Source: an uncultured Coriobacteriaceae bacterium
Lineage (GTDB): Bacteria > Actinomycetota > Coriobacteriia > Coriobacteriales > Atopobiaceae
Reading direction: 5' to 3'
DNA: 51,012 nucleotides
NCBI GenBank assembly: GCA_902801175.1
Contig: CADCHF010000013.1
Coordinates: 1-51,012 of the forward strand
The position numbers were made by a program, and so were the translations under genes. Positions within the stretch are counted from its first letter, which is position 1; each line of letters opens with the position of its first letter. Under the pieces are notes generated by a model. The model ran no database searches. It had not been told where the DNA came from and saw only the letters and a list, made by a program, of their open reading frames with translations. Shown one piece after another: positions 39,859-49,307 of this stretch.

Positions 39859-41058
39859 ATGGCTGCAGACAAACCCAAGCATGGTCGCCACCTTTCTGGT
39901 GGCAACGGCTCTCACTCCAGCGGCTCCGCTGGCGGTCGCGCTCGGTCTGCCAAGAGCTTTGTCGCGCGCTGCATTGGCGTTCTTGCGCTGGTTGCGGTTG
40001 TCTTTGCCTGCGCCTTCTCTGCCCAGCGCATGGGAATCGTGAGCTTTACCAGCGGTGCGGCGTCCCCGGAGTCAAGCACAAAACAGAGGGTTGCCGAGCG
40101 TGGCGCAGAGGTCGCGGTTGGGTTGGCCAAGCTCATTGGCGAGAGCGCGCAGGACCTGCCGAGGCCTTCGGGCTGGGTTGAGGGCCCAGATGGCTCCATG
40201 TACTACTACGACGAGCAGACGCATCGCCAGGCAAAGGGCTGGCTCGACCTGAGCGACGGTCGCTACTACTTTGACGAGCAGACCGGCGCCATGCATCTGG
40301 GCTGGCTCGAGCTCGACGGCAACCGCTATTGGCTCGACGACGGCACGCGTGCATCGCGCGGTACGCTCATGACCAGCACTTGGCTCGAGCTCGACGAGGG
40401 AAAATACCTGCTCTCATCCGAGGGCTCGGCGCTAATGGGCTGGCAGGAGGTCGACGGCCAGACGTACTGCTTTGGTGACGACGGGGCCATGAGGACTGGT
40501 TGGGCAGATGCCAGAGATGGCTCCAAGCGCTGGCTCAAGAGCGACGGCACCATGGCCACCAACGAGTGGATACAGATGGACGACGGTGTCTGGCAGGTGT
40601 TTGACGTGGACGGCACCTGGGTGACGCAGGACGAGATCATCCCGCCCAACGACGCCGAGCATGTGGAGCAGATGAGCGCTCGCCAATATGCGGTGGTGAG
40701 CGCGTGCGATGTCACCCCTTGGCCGGGCAAGGCCCTTTGTGCGCGCTGGGTCTCCGACGTCTTCATCAACGCGGGCGAGGGCGCTGTGGGTGGAGACGCG
40801 TGCGACATCGCAAACACCTGGTGTGTCTCGTCCGACCTATCCGACCTGCGTCCCGGTATGGTGATTGCGGTCCCGTCGCATCCGCGAACCGACAACGGCA
40901 AGATTTGGGGACATGTTTGCATCTACGTTGGCGGTGGATACGTGCGCGACAGCGGAACCTATGGCGTGCGAAAGGTGCAGCTCAGCAGCTGGTTTGCCTG
41001 GTTTGGTGCCACCAACACTCCAAGATGGGGGTGGGCAAACGGGGTAAGCCTGGCCTAA
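39859..41058 (+). CDS. Membrane-anchored wall-binding protein with CHAP/NlpC-like hydrolase domain
   Basis: 399 residues. Basic, Ser/Gly-rich N-terminus, one helix (about 38-58, IGVLALVAVVFACAFS), then six to seven choline-binding-type repeats (about 110-255; units such as GWLELDGNRYWLDDGT, GWQEVDGQTYCFGDDG). The C-terminal 130 residues look like a cysteine hydrolase: the cysteine in KALCARWVSDVF and the histidine in WGHVCIYVGGG. It probably cuts or binds the wall from the membrane. Start ATG 39859 has only a weak ribosome site. It lies just before the type VII region and could open the wall for it, which is inference. Confidence 0.82.
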   Translation: MAADKPKHGRHLSGGNGSHSSGSAGGRARSAKSFVARCIGVLALVAVVFACAFSAQRMGIVSFTSGAASPESSTKQRVAERGAEVAVGLAKLIGESAQDLPRPSGWVEGPDGSMYYYDEQTHRQAKGWLDLSDGRYYFDEQTGAMHLGWLELDGNRYWLDDGTRASRGTLMTSTWLELDEGKYLLSSEGSALMGWQEVDGQTYCFGDDGAMRTGWADARDGSKRWLKSDGTMATNEWIQMDDGVWQVFDVDGTWVTQDEIIPPNDAEHVEQMSARQYAVVSACDVTPWPGKALCARWVSDVFINAGEGAVGGDACDIANTWCVSSDLSDLRPGMVIAVPSHPRTDNGKIWGHVCIYVGGGYVRDSGTYGVRKVQLSSWFAWFGATNTPRWGWANGVSLA

Positions 41059-41098
41059 CATATAAGTGATGGTATAAGTCTCTGCACAGGGGGAGAGC

Positions 41099-42340
41099 AT
41101 GGCAAACATCTGTGACTACCTGCGTTGGCGCGGCGACATCTCGCTCGAGGAGCGTCCCTTCAACGACGTTGACAACATCATCCTGTCGGCGCTTTCCTAC
41201 CTTGACTTTACGGGCATAGTCCCTGGTGAGCGCTCGGGCGGGACCATCGTGCTCTCGCGCGCCTGCCGAAAGCTCATCGAGAGGGGAGCGGGTGACGTCA
41301 CGCACTACGTGCGCTCGTTGGCAAAGGTCGATACGACCTTTGTGGACCTCATTGCCTCTTCGCGGCGCTTTGGCGGGGCGGTCCTGCACTCGTACGTGGA
41401 CATCGTTGACGAACAACGTTCGCTGCAGTTCTCGGCCCTAAGGATCGACCTGAGCTCTGACGAGACCTACGTGTCGTACAGGGGCACCGACAGCACGCTC
41501 GTGGGCTGGCGCGAGGACTTCATGCTGAGCTTTGAGGTGACCGAGGCACAGCGCGAGGCGCTGGCATATTTGGACCGAGCCGGCGCATGGGCGGCCGAGC
41601 AGGACCGTCGTCTGCTGGTTGGCGGGCACTCAAAGGGTGGCGTGCTTGCCGAGTACGCTGCCGCCAAGTGTGCCGACGAGGTGCGCGAGCGCATCCTGCG
41701 CGTCTACTCAAACGACGGACCTGGTATGTCCAGTGACGTCATGCGCGTGGACGGCCGCTCGGTCCTTGGCGACAAGCTGGTGAGAATCGTGCCGTCGTAC
41801 AGCGTGGTGGGAATGCTCTTTGCAAGGCAGGGTGACCCTCGCGTCATAGTACAGAGCTCGGGTACCGGCATTGGTCAGCACGATCCGACCACCTGGCAGG
41901 TGACACGAAGCGGCGTCATGGAGGCGCCGGCGCTGCAGCCCGACTGCGTGCTGCTCAACGACGCCATTGCTTCGTGGGCCTCCGATCTCAGCCTTGCCGA
42001 GCGCGAGCGGGTCACCAACGAGGTGTTTGATGCACTCGCTACCGGTGGGGCAACGCGCTTCGACGAGATCACTGCTACCAATGACGGCCTGCAACAGGTG
42101 CTCTCCGCGCTAAACAACACCGACGGCCGAACCCGCGAGGTGCTCGCGGCCCTGGTCGACCGAATCGTCAACACGTCGGTCGAGGCGGTGCGCAAGAGCG
42201 CCCAGGACACCCTCTCTGCCTGGAGAAAGGGCACGAAGGAGGCCGCCGAGATGGCTGCGCGCAAGGTCTTCAAGGCAGGGTCGGTGGCTTTGCGCAAGGG
42301 CGAAATTAAGATCGTCCTTCCTCACTCGACACACAACTGA
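41099..42340 (+). CDS. DUF2974 (Mbeg1-like) alpha/beta hydrolase
   Basis: 413 residues, no signal peptide. The nucleophile elbow is GGHSKGGVLAEYAA (near residue 183), as in DUF2974 lipase-like proteins; the segment VSYRGTDSTLVGWREDF upstream resembles their oxyanion-side strand, and VYSNDGPGM follows. The C-terminal 100 residues are helical and charged, unlike the core. GGGGGAGAG precedes ATG 41099. It sits 180 bases before the EssC-type ATPase gene. It may be unrelated housekeeping, or an effector of the secretion system, but no export signal is visible. Confidence 0.85.
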   Translation: MANICDYLRWRGDISLEERPFNDVDNIILSALSYLDFTGIVPGERSGGTIVLSRACRKLIERGAGDVTHYVRSLAKVDTTFVDLIASSRRFGGAVLHSYVDIVDEQRSLQFSALRIDLSSDETYVSYRGTDSTLVGWREDFMLSFEVTEAQREALAYLDRAGAWAAEQDRRLLVGGHSKGGVLAEYAAAKCADEVRERILRVYSNDGPGMSSDVMRVDGRSVLGDKLVRIVPSYSVVGMLFARQGDPRVIVQSSGTGIGQHDPTTWQVTRSGVMEAPALQPDCVLLNDAIASWASDLSLAERERVTNEVFDALATGGATRFDEITATNDGLQQVLSALNNTDGRTREVLAALVDRIVNTSVEAVRKSAQDTLSAWRKGTKEAAEMAARKVFKAGSVALRKGEIKIVLPHSTHN

Positions 42341-42520
42341 GCAACATGACTCACAAGCCGCAGATGGCCGTCGTCGGTTGGGAACCAACTACATGCAGGA
42401 GCGCGCAGGGTGTCCAAACGGGGACATATGCCGTTTTACTGAGAGCTAAGCTAGGCCACTTTGTTACGATGAGCAGGTCTATGGCTATTTGGCAAAACAC
42501 TGCCCCTTCATGGAGCCCGC

Positions 42521-45500
42521 ATGAACACGATTCTCACCATTTACGGACGCACTGGCTTCAAGCGCTTCCTGCTGCCCGCACTCAATGACGCCGACTATTC
42601 CCTCCCTCTTTCCAAGGACCTCTTTGAGCTTTCGGACGACCTTCCGCTCAAGCTCGAGGTGCTTGGCAACGAGTGGCGTTTTGTGAGGTCAGATGACTAC
42701 GACCTGGTCTTGGCGGATGGCCGCAACCTCTTTACTGCAGGCAACAGCTCGCAGACCTTTAGCGCGCTCGCAGCGGCAAAGCAGTCGGCCTTTAGGCTGC
42801 TGGTGCAGGGCCGCCATGTGGCGTCGGTCATCATCCGCGTGACCGACCGATGCTTCTCGACCTACGAGCACTTCCGGATCTCGCCGGGGATGCCCATCAC
42901 CATTGGGCGTAGGACCGACAACGTCATCTCAATGGGCAAGAAGCACGAGAATCTCATCTCAAACCAGCACGCGACGCTGGTCATGCGGGGCGGCCGCTGG
43001 TGTGTTGAGGACAATGACAGCCGCAACGGCACCTTCCTCAACAACCGCCGCATCTCTGGGTCGGTCCCCCTCAGCTACGGTGACTGCATTGACCTGTTTG
43101 CGCTGCGCATCGTGTTTCTGGGCAACGAGATTGCCGTCAACATCCTCGAGAGCGGCGCCAGGGTTTCAAACGCCGTGCTCTCGCCGACGGTGCCCTCGGC
43201 CCAGCCTCCCGCAAAGGCAAATCGCAAGGACCTCGAGGTGGTCTTCCACCGTTCGCCCCGCCTGGTTTCGCGCCTCGACACCGGAACGGTCAACATCGAC
43301 GACGCACCGGCACCAAAGGACGAGGTCAGACAGGTGTCGGTGCTGAGCGCCATAGGCAACGGCATTGCCATGGCCCTACCCATGCTCCTTGGCTGTGCCA
43401 TGATGATCTACGCGTCCACCTCGCAGGGCGTGAGCCGCGGCGCCTTCATGTACGTTGGCCTGGTGACGGCGCTGACCTCTGCCGCCATGGGCGTGTACCG
43501 CACGCTCTCGACGATGCGCAAGGCGCAGGAGGAGTACGTTGCCTACGAGGCCCTCCGCCACACCAAGTACAACGAGTACCTGGCCAAGTGCGAGAGCGAG
43601 ATCAAGGACCGCTACCTCTATAACACGCAGGTGCTGCGCGAGCGCAGCCTGCCGCCCAGGGTGGTGTGCCGCTACACTGCAGACGACGCCGCGCTTTGGA
43701 GCAAGAACGTCTCGCAGCCCGACTTCCTCACGCACCGGCTCGGCCTTGGCGACATGCCCTTTCAGGTTGAGGTGAAGGTCCCCGAGCACCGCTTTACCCT
43801 TGTCGAGAACGATTTGGCCGCAACGCCAGATCAGATCAAGGAAGCCTACTCGCAGCTCAAGGACGTGCCCATCTGCGTTGACCTGCTCGAGGAGCAGCTG
43901 GTGGGCATTGTGGGCGGCCCGCACCGACTTGGTGCCATCGAGGTCGCGCGCACGCTTCTCTCGCAGATTGCCGCCACCAACTCCTATTCGGAGGTCAAGC
44001 TGGTGGTTGTCTACGACGCCATGAGCGGCGGCTCGGACGACCCGTGGAGCTATGTGCGCTGGCTTCCGCACGTGTGGAACGAGACGCGCACCGTGCGCTA
44101 CGTTGCCTCAAACGCCGAAGAGGCGAGCGACGTCTTCTACGAGCTCAACAAGGTCATACGAGAGCGCATCGAGGGCCAGCAGACACCTGGCGCGCAGCGA
44201 CAGCAGCAGACTCCCTTGCCCTACTACGTGCTCCTGCTCGCCGCGCCGCACCTCATGGAGGGCGAGCTCATTTCCAAGTACGCGCTCAACCCAAAGAAGG
44301 AGTACGGCCTGACCACGCTCTACCTCACCGAGCGCTACGAGGACCTTCCCAACGAGTGCGAGTTCGTCATTCAAAACGACCGCATCTACCAGGGGATGTA
44401 TCACACAACCGACAACATCGACGAGCGCGTGGCCATCCGCTTTGACACCGTCACCCCGCATGAGGCGGCCGACCAGGCCACAGCGCTCGCAAACGTGCGC
44501 GTGGTAGAGACCGAGAGCACCGGCGACGTCCCCCAGATGGTGACCTTCTTTGACCTGTACGACATCTCAAAGCCCGAGCAGCTGAGCGTGCTGAGCAACT
44601 GGCGCAAGAACCGCACCTACGAGTCGATGCGGGCCGTCATTGGCCAAAAGTCCGGCGGCGCACCCTGCTACCTCGATATCCACGAGAAGTACCACGGCCC
44701 GCACGGCCTGGTGGCGGGCACCACCGGCTCGGGCAAGTCCGAGACGCTGCAGACCTTCATCCTCTCGCTTGCCATCAACTTTAGCCCCGACGACGTGTCG
44801 TTCTTCATCATCGACTACAAGGGCGGCGGCATGGCCAACCTGCTTTCGGGGCTGCCGCACCTCGTGGGTCAGATCTCGAACCTCTCGGGCAACCAGGTCA
44901 ATCGCGCGCTGGTGTCGATCCAGAGCGAGAAGAACCGCCGCGAGGCCATCTTCAAGGAGTTTGGTGTCAAGGACATTCGCGACTACACCAAGCTGGTCAA
45001 GAGCGGCGAGGCCAAGGTGCCCGTGCCGCACCTGATCATTGTCATTGACGAGTTTGCCGAGATGAAGCACGACGAGCCCGAGTTCATCCAGGAGGTCGTG
45101 TCGGTCTCGCGTGTGGGCCGAAGCCTGGGCATTCACCTGATCATGGCCACACAGCGCCCAGCCGGCGCGGTGAGCGAGGACATCTGGGCAAACTCGCGCT
45201 TTAAGCTCTGCCTTCGCGTGCAGAGCCGCCAAGACAGTACCGACATGCTCCACAAGCCCGACGCCGCATATCTCACGCAGTCGGGCCGCTGCTACCTGCA
45301 GGTGGGCAACGACGAGCTCTACGAGCTCTTCCAGAGTGGCTACAGCGGGGCGGTCTACTCGGGCGACGGCACCGACAGCTCGACCGACATGGCCACGATG
45401 ATCAGCGTGACCGGCGTGCCCTCGATGGTGGGCAACCACGCGCGCATCACTCGGCAGCGCTCCCGCAAGCGCGTGTGGGTGCAGACGCTCGTCAACTGCA

Positions 45501-47578
45501 TCATGGAGTGCGGCGTGAGGCATCCCAGCGAGCTGGCAAGCTGGACAAACGAGGAGCTCGAGGACCTTGCCGACCGCGTGTACGACCGCCTTGCCGCGCA
45601 CAACATTGACTTCCCGCGCAGCGACTTTAACACCAAGGCGCTCATAGGCTTCTTTGTGCAGGTTGGCGTGCGTGGCTTCTCGGTTGACTCGCTCGTGGCG
45701 GTGGACGACGACCCCAGCAACAAGACGAGGCTCCCGCAGCAGCCCGAGCGGACGCAGCTCGAGGCGGTGGTCGCCTATCTCGCGCAGGTGGCACAGGACA
45801 ACGGCTACACGCGCGACTACAGCCTCTTCCTGCCGCTGCTGCCCACCAGCATCTCGGTGCCGCAGCTTCCGCAGACCACCTTTGCCTGGACCACCTCGAC
45901 CATCTTTGACGGCAGGAGCTGGCACGCCGCCGAGAGCGCCCCGTCGCTCTCAGTGGCCTTGGGCCTGTACGACGACCCCCTCAACCAGCATCAGGACGTC
46001 TTTGTGTACAACCCGCTCGTCGACGGGAACCTCGCCGTCTATGGTGGCCCGCAGAGCGGCAAGAGCACCTTCTTGCAGACCCTTATCTACGGGCTCACCA
46101 TGCGCTACTCGCCGGCCGAGCTCGCAATCTACGCTGTGGAGTACAGCGCCCGCAAGCTGAGCCCCTTTGAGGAGGCGCCACACGTGGGCGGCGTGGTGCG
46201 CGACAACGACGACCTCGACAAGCTCGACAAGCTCATGTCGCTGGTGGGACGCACCGTTGAGAAGCGCAAGCGCATCATGGGGGAGGCCTCGTACCAGCAG
46301 TACCTGCAGGTTCACGGGCGCGGGTCGATGCCCGCCGTCCTGCTGGTGATTGACAACTACGCCCAGCTCTCGCAGCGCACCAACGACCGCTACTCCATGT
46401 TCCTGCGCAATCTCACCAAGGAGGGCCTGGCCTATGGCGTGTTCGTGGCCGTGGCGGCAGGCGGCGTGAGCAACAGCGAGGTGCCCAACGCGCTCTCGAC
46501 CAACTTCAAGACCGTCGTGTGCCTGGAGCTCCCCAACGAGTACGACTACGGCATGTACCTCAGGCGCAATCGTTTGCGCCTGCGGCCCGAGAGCGGCGTT
46601 GCCGGGCGAGGCATCGCCGTGGTGGGCGACCGTCCGCTGGAGTTTCAGACGGCGCTCGCAACCGCCGGATCAAACGAGCTGGAGGTTGCCGAGGGCATTC
46701 GCCGCGTGGCAAGCTCGATGGCCAGCGCTTGGCGTGGCAAGGCTGCCGACCCCATCCCGCAGATTCCCGAGCGCCCGGTGTGGGGCGACCTGGCGTCGCT
46801 CGAGGGCACCAGGGAGATGATCGCCTCCAGGCGCCTGCTGCCCCTTGGCTACGACGTGGCGCTTGCCGAGCCGTATGGCATCGACCTGACCAGCACCTAC
46901 ACCTACTGCATCACCGGCGCCAAGAAGCGCGGCAAGACCAACACCCTGCGCGTGCTCATGATGTCCGCAAAGGCCGAGGGCAGCCGCGTGGTGGCCGTTG
47001 ACTTCACGGGCGGCATGCGCGCCTTTGCCGAGGGGATCGGTGCCGAGTTCATTGGTGACGAGCAGGAGTTCTCGGTCTTTATGGAGGGCATGATCCCCAA
47101 GGTGGTCGAGCGCAACGCGGTGAAGGCGGAGCTCCTCAGGCAGGGTGTCGACGAGACCGGCTTTTACCCGCACATGCAGCGCTTTGAGCGCATATGCATC
47201 TTCATCGAGAACTACCCGAGGTTCATCGAGCGCTCCCTCAGCCCAACAAAGCCGCTGCAGAAGACCTATGACGAGTTCATGTGCACGATGCTTGACAAGT
47301 GCGCCCAGCACAACATCTACTGGTTTGCCACGATTGACGGCGACGACCTTGCGGGCATGGCCGGAAAGAACCTCTTCAAGCTCTTTGTGCGCGACCACAA
47401 GGGCGTGCACTTTGGCGGCAGGGTGCGCACGACGGCTCTCAACGGCTTCAACTTTGAGAACCACAACCGTCGCACCGCCGATGACGTGCGCGTACCTGGT
47501 AGGGGAATGCTTCCCTCGGACAACGACACCGAGGTGCTTGAGGTCGTGGTGCCCCTGGCGCAGAGGACGTCCGCTTGA
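42521..47578 (+). CDS. essC: EssC/YukB-type FtsK/SpoIIIE ATPase of type VII secretion
   Basis: 1685 residues. N-terminal FHA-like domains (about 1-100, and 125-200 with GRRTDNVIS and DSRNGTFLNN), two membrane helices (about 275-330), then three FtsK ATPase domains. The Walker A motifs are GTTGSGKSE (near 733), GGPQSGKST (near 1177) and GAKKRGKT (near 1467). The first ATPase is intact with VIDEFAEMKHD; the second has VIDNYAQL and the third FIENYPRF, so they are degenerate, as in firmicute EssC. It is the motor that drives WXG100 export. Its last codons overlap the next gene. Other core parts (EssA/EssB/EsaA type) are not in this window. Confidence 0.95.
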   Translation: MNTILTIYGRTGFKRFLLPALNDADYSLPLSKDLFELSDDLPLKLEVLGNEWRFVRSDDYDLVLADGRNLFTAGNSSQTFSALAAAKQSAFRLLVQGRHVASVIIRVTDRCFSTYEHFRISPGMPITIGRRTDNVISMGKKHENLISNQHATLVMRGGRWCVEDNDSRNGTFLNNRRISGSVPLSYGDCIDLFALRIVFLGNEIAVNILESGARVSNAVLSPTVPSAQPPAKANRKDLEVVFHRSPRLVSRLDTGTVNIDDAPAPKDEVRQVSVLSAIGNGIAMALPMLLGCAMMIYASTSQGVSRGAFMYVGLVTALTSAAMGVYRTLSTMRKAQEEYVAYEALRHTKYNEYLAKCESEIKDRYLYNTQVLRERSLPPRVVCRYTADDAALWSKNVSQPDFLTHRLGLGDMPFQVEVKVPEHRFTLVENDLAATPDQIKEAYSQLKDVPICVDLLEEQLVGIVGGPHRLGAIEVARTLLSQIAATNSYSEVKLVVVYDAMSGGSDDPWSYVRWLPHVWNETRTVRYVASNAEEASDVFYELNKVIRERIEGQQTPGAQRQQQTPLPYYVLLLAAPHLMEGELISKYALNPKKEYGLTTLYLTERYEDLPNECEFVIQNDRIYQGMYHTTDNIDERVAIRFDTVTPHEAADQATALANVRVVETESTGDVPQMVTFFDLYDISKPEQLSVLSNWRKNRTYESMRAVIGQKSGGAPCYLDIHEKYHGPHGLVAGTTGSGKSETLQTFILSLAINFSPDDVSFFIIDYKGGGMANLLSGLPHLVGQISNLSGNQVNRALVSIQSEKNRREAIFKEFGVKDIRDYTKLVKSGEAKVPVPHLIIVIDEFAEMKHDEPEFIQEVVSVSRVGRSLGIHLIMATQRPAGAVSEDIWANSRFKLCLRVQSRQDSTDMLHKPDAAYLTQSGRCYLQVGNDELYELFQSGYSGAVYSGDGTDSSTDMATMISVTGVPSMVGNHARITRQRSRKRVWVQTLVNCIMECGVRHPSELASWTNEELEDLADRVYDRLAAHNIDFPRSDFNTKALIGFFVQVGVRGFSVDSLVAVDDDPSNKTRLPQQPERTQLEAVVAYLAQVAQDNGYTRDYSLFLPLLPTSISVPQLPQTTFAWTTSTIFDGRSWHAAESAPSLSVALGLYDDPLNQHQDVFVYNPLVDGNLAVYGGPQSGKSTFLQTLIYGLTMRYSPAELAIYAVEYSARKLSPFEEAPHVGGVVRDNDDLDKLDKLMSLVGRTVEKRKRIMGEASYQQYLQVHGRGSMPAVLLVIDNYAQLSQRTNDRYSMFLRNLTKEGLAYGVFVAVAAGGVSNSEVPNALSTNFKTVVCLELPNEYDYGMYLRRNRLRLRPESGVAGRGIAVVGDRPLEFQTALATAGSNELEVAEGIRRVASSMASAWRGKAADPIPQIPERPVWGDLASLEGTREMIASRRLLPLGYDVALAEPYGIDLTSTYTYCITGAKKRGKTNTLRVLMMSAKAEGSRVVAVDFTGGMRAFAEGIGAEFIGDEQEFSVFMEGMIPKVVERNAVKAELLRQGVDETGFYPHMQRFERICIFIENYPRFIERSLSPTKPLQKTYDEFMCTMLDKCAQHNIYWFATIDGDDLAGMAGKNLFKLFVRDHKGVHFGGRVRTTALNGFNFENHNRRTADDVRVPGRGMLPSDNDTEVLEVVVPLAQRTSA

Positions 47579-48291
47579 TCGCCGGTGTTCTATATGGACC
47601 CGACCGCAAGGCCATGGAGGTCTTGGGACTGCTGCTCAAAGAGCAGGTGGCCAAGCGCTCATCTGAGGAGTGCGCCTTGGTCGTCTGCGTCGATGGCGCG
47701 CAGCTGCAGGCGGCGGTCGTGCAGCGAAAGGCCTGGCAGGTCGTGTGCGTGGACATAGGCGACGGCAGCGGCATGGGCCGCGTGTTTGAGGCACGCCAGG
47801 CCTGCCCGGCGGCCGAGCTGTTGCTGCTGGTTGACGCTGGCGTGCCGCCCATGACCTACATTAGGCCCGGTGTGATGCCGAGCTGCCTGGTGCAGCGGCC
47901 TGCCAACACCGCGCTCGTGCGCGAGTCGGTGGGGGCATATGCCGAGCACCTGCTCGAGCGCGCAGACGAGGACGACGCGCTCCAGAGCTTTGCCATAGAG
48001 AGCAAGGAGGGCATCACCAAGGTGCCCTATCGCAAGATCGTCTGCTTTGAGTCGCGCGCCAAGCGCATCAGCGTGCGACTCGCGCACGAGGAGTACACCT
48101 ACTACGACACGCTTGACCGGCTGCAAAAGAGCCTGCCCGAGCAGTTCGTGCGCTGCCACCGTGGCTTTATCGTCAACGCGCGGCGCATCCGTCAGCTGCA
48201 TCTCTCCGACAACTCGGTGGTGATGGACGACGGCTCGGTGGTGCCAGTCTCGCGCAGCTACAAGTCAACGTTAAAGGAGCTGTTGGCATGA
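47575..48291 (+). CDS. LytTR-domain transcriptional regulator in the type VII locus
   Basis: 238 residues. The C-terminal 100 residues are a LytTR DNA-binding domain: KIVCFESRAKRISVRL, EEYTYYDTLDRLQKSLPEQF, VRCHRGFIVNARRI and VPVSRSYKSTLKELL. The first 130 residues look like a receiver relative, but the phosphorylation site is not clear (VVCVDIGDG). The TTG start overlaps the essC stop (TTGA), and the gene end overlaps the next start (ATGA). A LytTR regulator translated with the secretion ATPase is well placed to control the secreted proteins; see the repeat at 49243. Confidence 0.9.
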   Translation: MIAGVLYGPDRKAMEVLGLLLKEQVAKRSSEECALVVCVDGAQLQAAVVQRKAWQVVCVDIGDGSGMGRVFEARQACPAAELLLLVDAGVPPMTYIRPGVMPSCLVQRPANTALVRESVGAYAEHLLERADEDDALQSFAIESKEGITKVPYRKIVCFESRAKRISVRLAHEEYTYYDTLDRLQKSLPEQFVRCHRGFIVNARRIRQLHLSDNSVVMDDGSVVPVSRSYKSTLKELLA

Positions 48292-48965
48292 GTGGTCAGG
48301 CAACAGGAAGAACGCTGCTGCTCGAGGCGCGGGAGCTGGCCACGCTCTTGGCGGGCTGCGGCATCGAGGGGCTCTACATGCCGGCGCTGGTGAGTCAGGC
48401 GGTTGTCGCCGAGAGCGACGTAACCGACTCCATGATGGGCCTTGTGTGCGATGGCCTGATGACGCAGGCCGCAGATGGGCTGCTCGACTATGCCCCCGAC
48501 CTGCACGAGGTTCTCCTGGTGCTCCGTGATTGCTCGCTGAGCGTGCTGCTGTGGGCCGACTGGCTTGGAGACGAGCCGCGCTACCTGCACCTTTCGCCTG
48601 GTCAGGACGCCGCTGTTGAGGTGGTGGACGACCCGCTCAGGCCGGGAAGCGTGCGGGTGCGCCTCGTGGACCTTGACCTTTGGTGCAGGGCGCTCGTTGA
48701 CGCCAGCTCTCAGGCCAAGGTGGAGTTCGTGGAGGTGCCGGAGGCCCTGAAGCGCGGGCTCGAGGTTGGCCCTGTGGAGGGCAGGGGCTCCCTCTTTGCG
48801 GCGTGGTGCTTTAGGCGAGGCGCTGACCGTCCGCGCCAGCTCCTGCGTGGTGTGCGCCTGTACTCGGGCGACGCTCTCGTGGTGCATCCCAGGGGAGGCA
48901 ATAACGTTATTCCGCTCGACGCCAGGTCATTGGTCGGGCTGCTGAAGGAGGCTGATGGCAAGTGA
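48288..48965 (+). CDS. Candidate EspG-like chaperone of the type VII locus
   Basis: 225 residues, no signal or membrane segment. Not confidently in a named family. Its start LLEARELATLLAGCGIEGLYMP, followed by short helices (MMGLVCDGLMTQAADGLLDY) and strands (LVLRDCSLSVLLWADWL, the closing NVIPLDARSLVGLL) recalls the order of EspG, the mycobacterial chaperone for PE/PPE substrates (E-L-x-x-L-A, then P-x-x-L, then GL...DP). AAAGGAGC and an ATGA overlap link it to the LytTR gene; GTGA links it to esaB. A structure prediction would decide. At least it is a dedicated cytoplasmic member of this locus. Confidence 0.7.
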   Translation: MSGQATGRTLLLEARELATLLAGCGIEGLYMPALVSQAVVAESDVTDSMMGLVCDGLMTQAADGLLDYAPDLHEVLLVLRDCSLSVLLWADWLGDEPRYLHLSPGQDAAVEVVDDPLRPGSVRVRLVDLDLWCRALVDASSQAKVEFVEVPEALKRGLEVGPVEGRGSLFAAWCFRRGADRPRQLLRGVRLYSGDALVVHPRGGNNVIPLDARSLVGLLKEADGK

Positions 48966-49210
48966 TCCTCGTTGACGTGTTTGTGCCCGCCATCGATATC
49001 GTTTACGACTTCTCGCTTGACGAGAACGTAAAGATCTCGCTCATTGTCGAGGAGCTCATTGAGATGGTGGAGCGGCGAGAGCAGACCTCTTTTGCCGGCG
49101 ACCGCACCAAGGTGGTCCTCATCAACAAGGGCACCCAGGAGGTCCTGCCCAAAGAGAGCACGCTCAAGGAGTGCTCGGTGGCAACGGGCAGCAACCTGCT
49201 GCTCATCTAA
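48962..49210 (+). CDS. esaB: YukD/EsaB ubiquitin-like protein
   Basis: 82 residues, the YukD length. Beta-grasp pattern: MILVDVFVPAIDIVYDFSL, LIVEELIEMVERR, KVVLINKGTQEVLP and SVATGSNLLLI. It is the small cytoplasmic ubiquitin-like protein found in firmicute type VII loci (esaB/yukD), where it is needed for secretion by an unknown mechanism. The GTG start overlaps the upstream stop. The terminal di-glycine is absent, as usual for YukD. Confidence 0.92.
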   Translation: MILVDVFVPAIDIVYDFSLDENVKISLIVEELIEMVERREQTSFAGDRTKVVLINKGTQEVLPKESTLKECSVATGSNLLLI

Positions 49211-49242
49211 CACGGGTGCTGCGAGTGGGCAAAAAACAGGTT

Positions 49243-49307
49243 GTTCGTCCCAGTTGGGTTGCAGTTCGTCAGGACGAATGGCATCTGGGATGACGGACGG
49301 ATAGATT
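49243..49307 (+). promoter_or_regulatory. Candidate LytTR operator and promoter of the substrate genes
   Basis: GTTCGTC occurs at 49243-49249 and again at 49264-49270, a 21-base period (two helical turns), as in LytTR operators. The second copy, GCAGTTCGT, matches the published LytTR pattern (W-M-M-GTT-N-R-K) at eight of nine positions; the first fits only its core. A TAGATT -10 (49302-49307) lies 31 bases downstream with no clear -35, as expected for an activated promoter. The first downstream gene is at 49348. Confidence 0.55.

Noticed and set aside
48000..48291. LytTR protein as a classic response regulator with an adjacent kinase
   Set aside because: No histidine kinase gene is nearby and the N-terminal domain lacks a clear phospho-acceptor site, so a two-component pair is not claimed.
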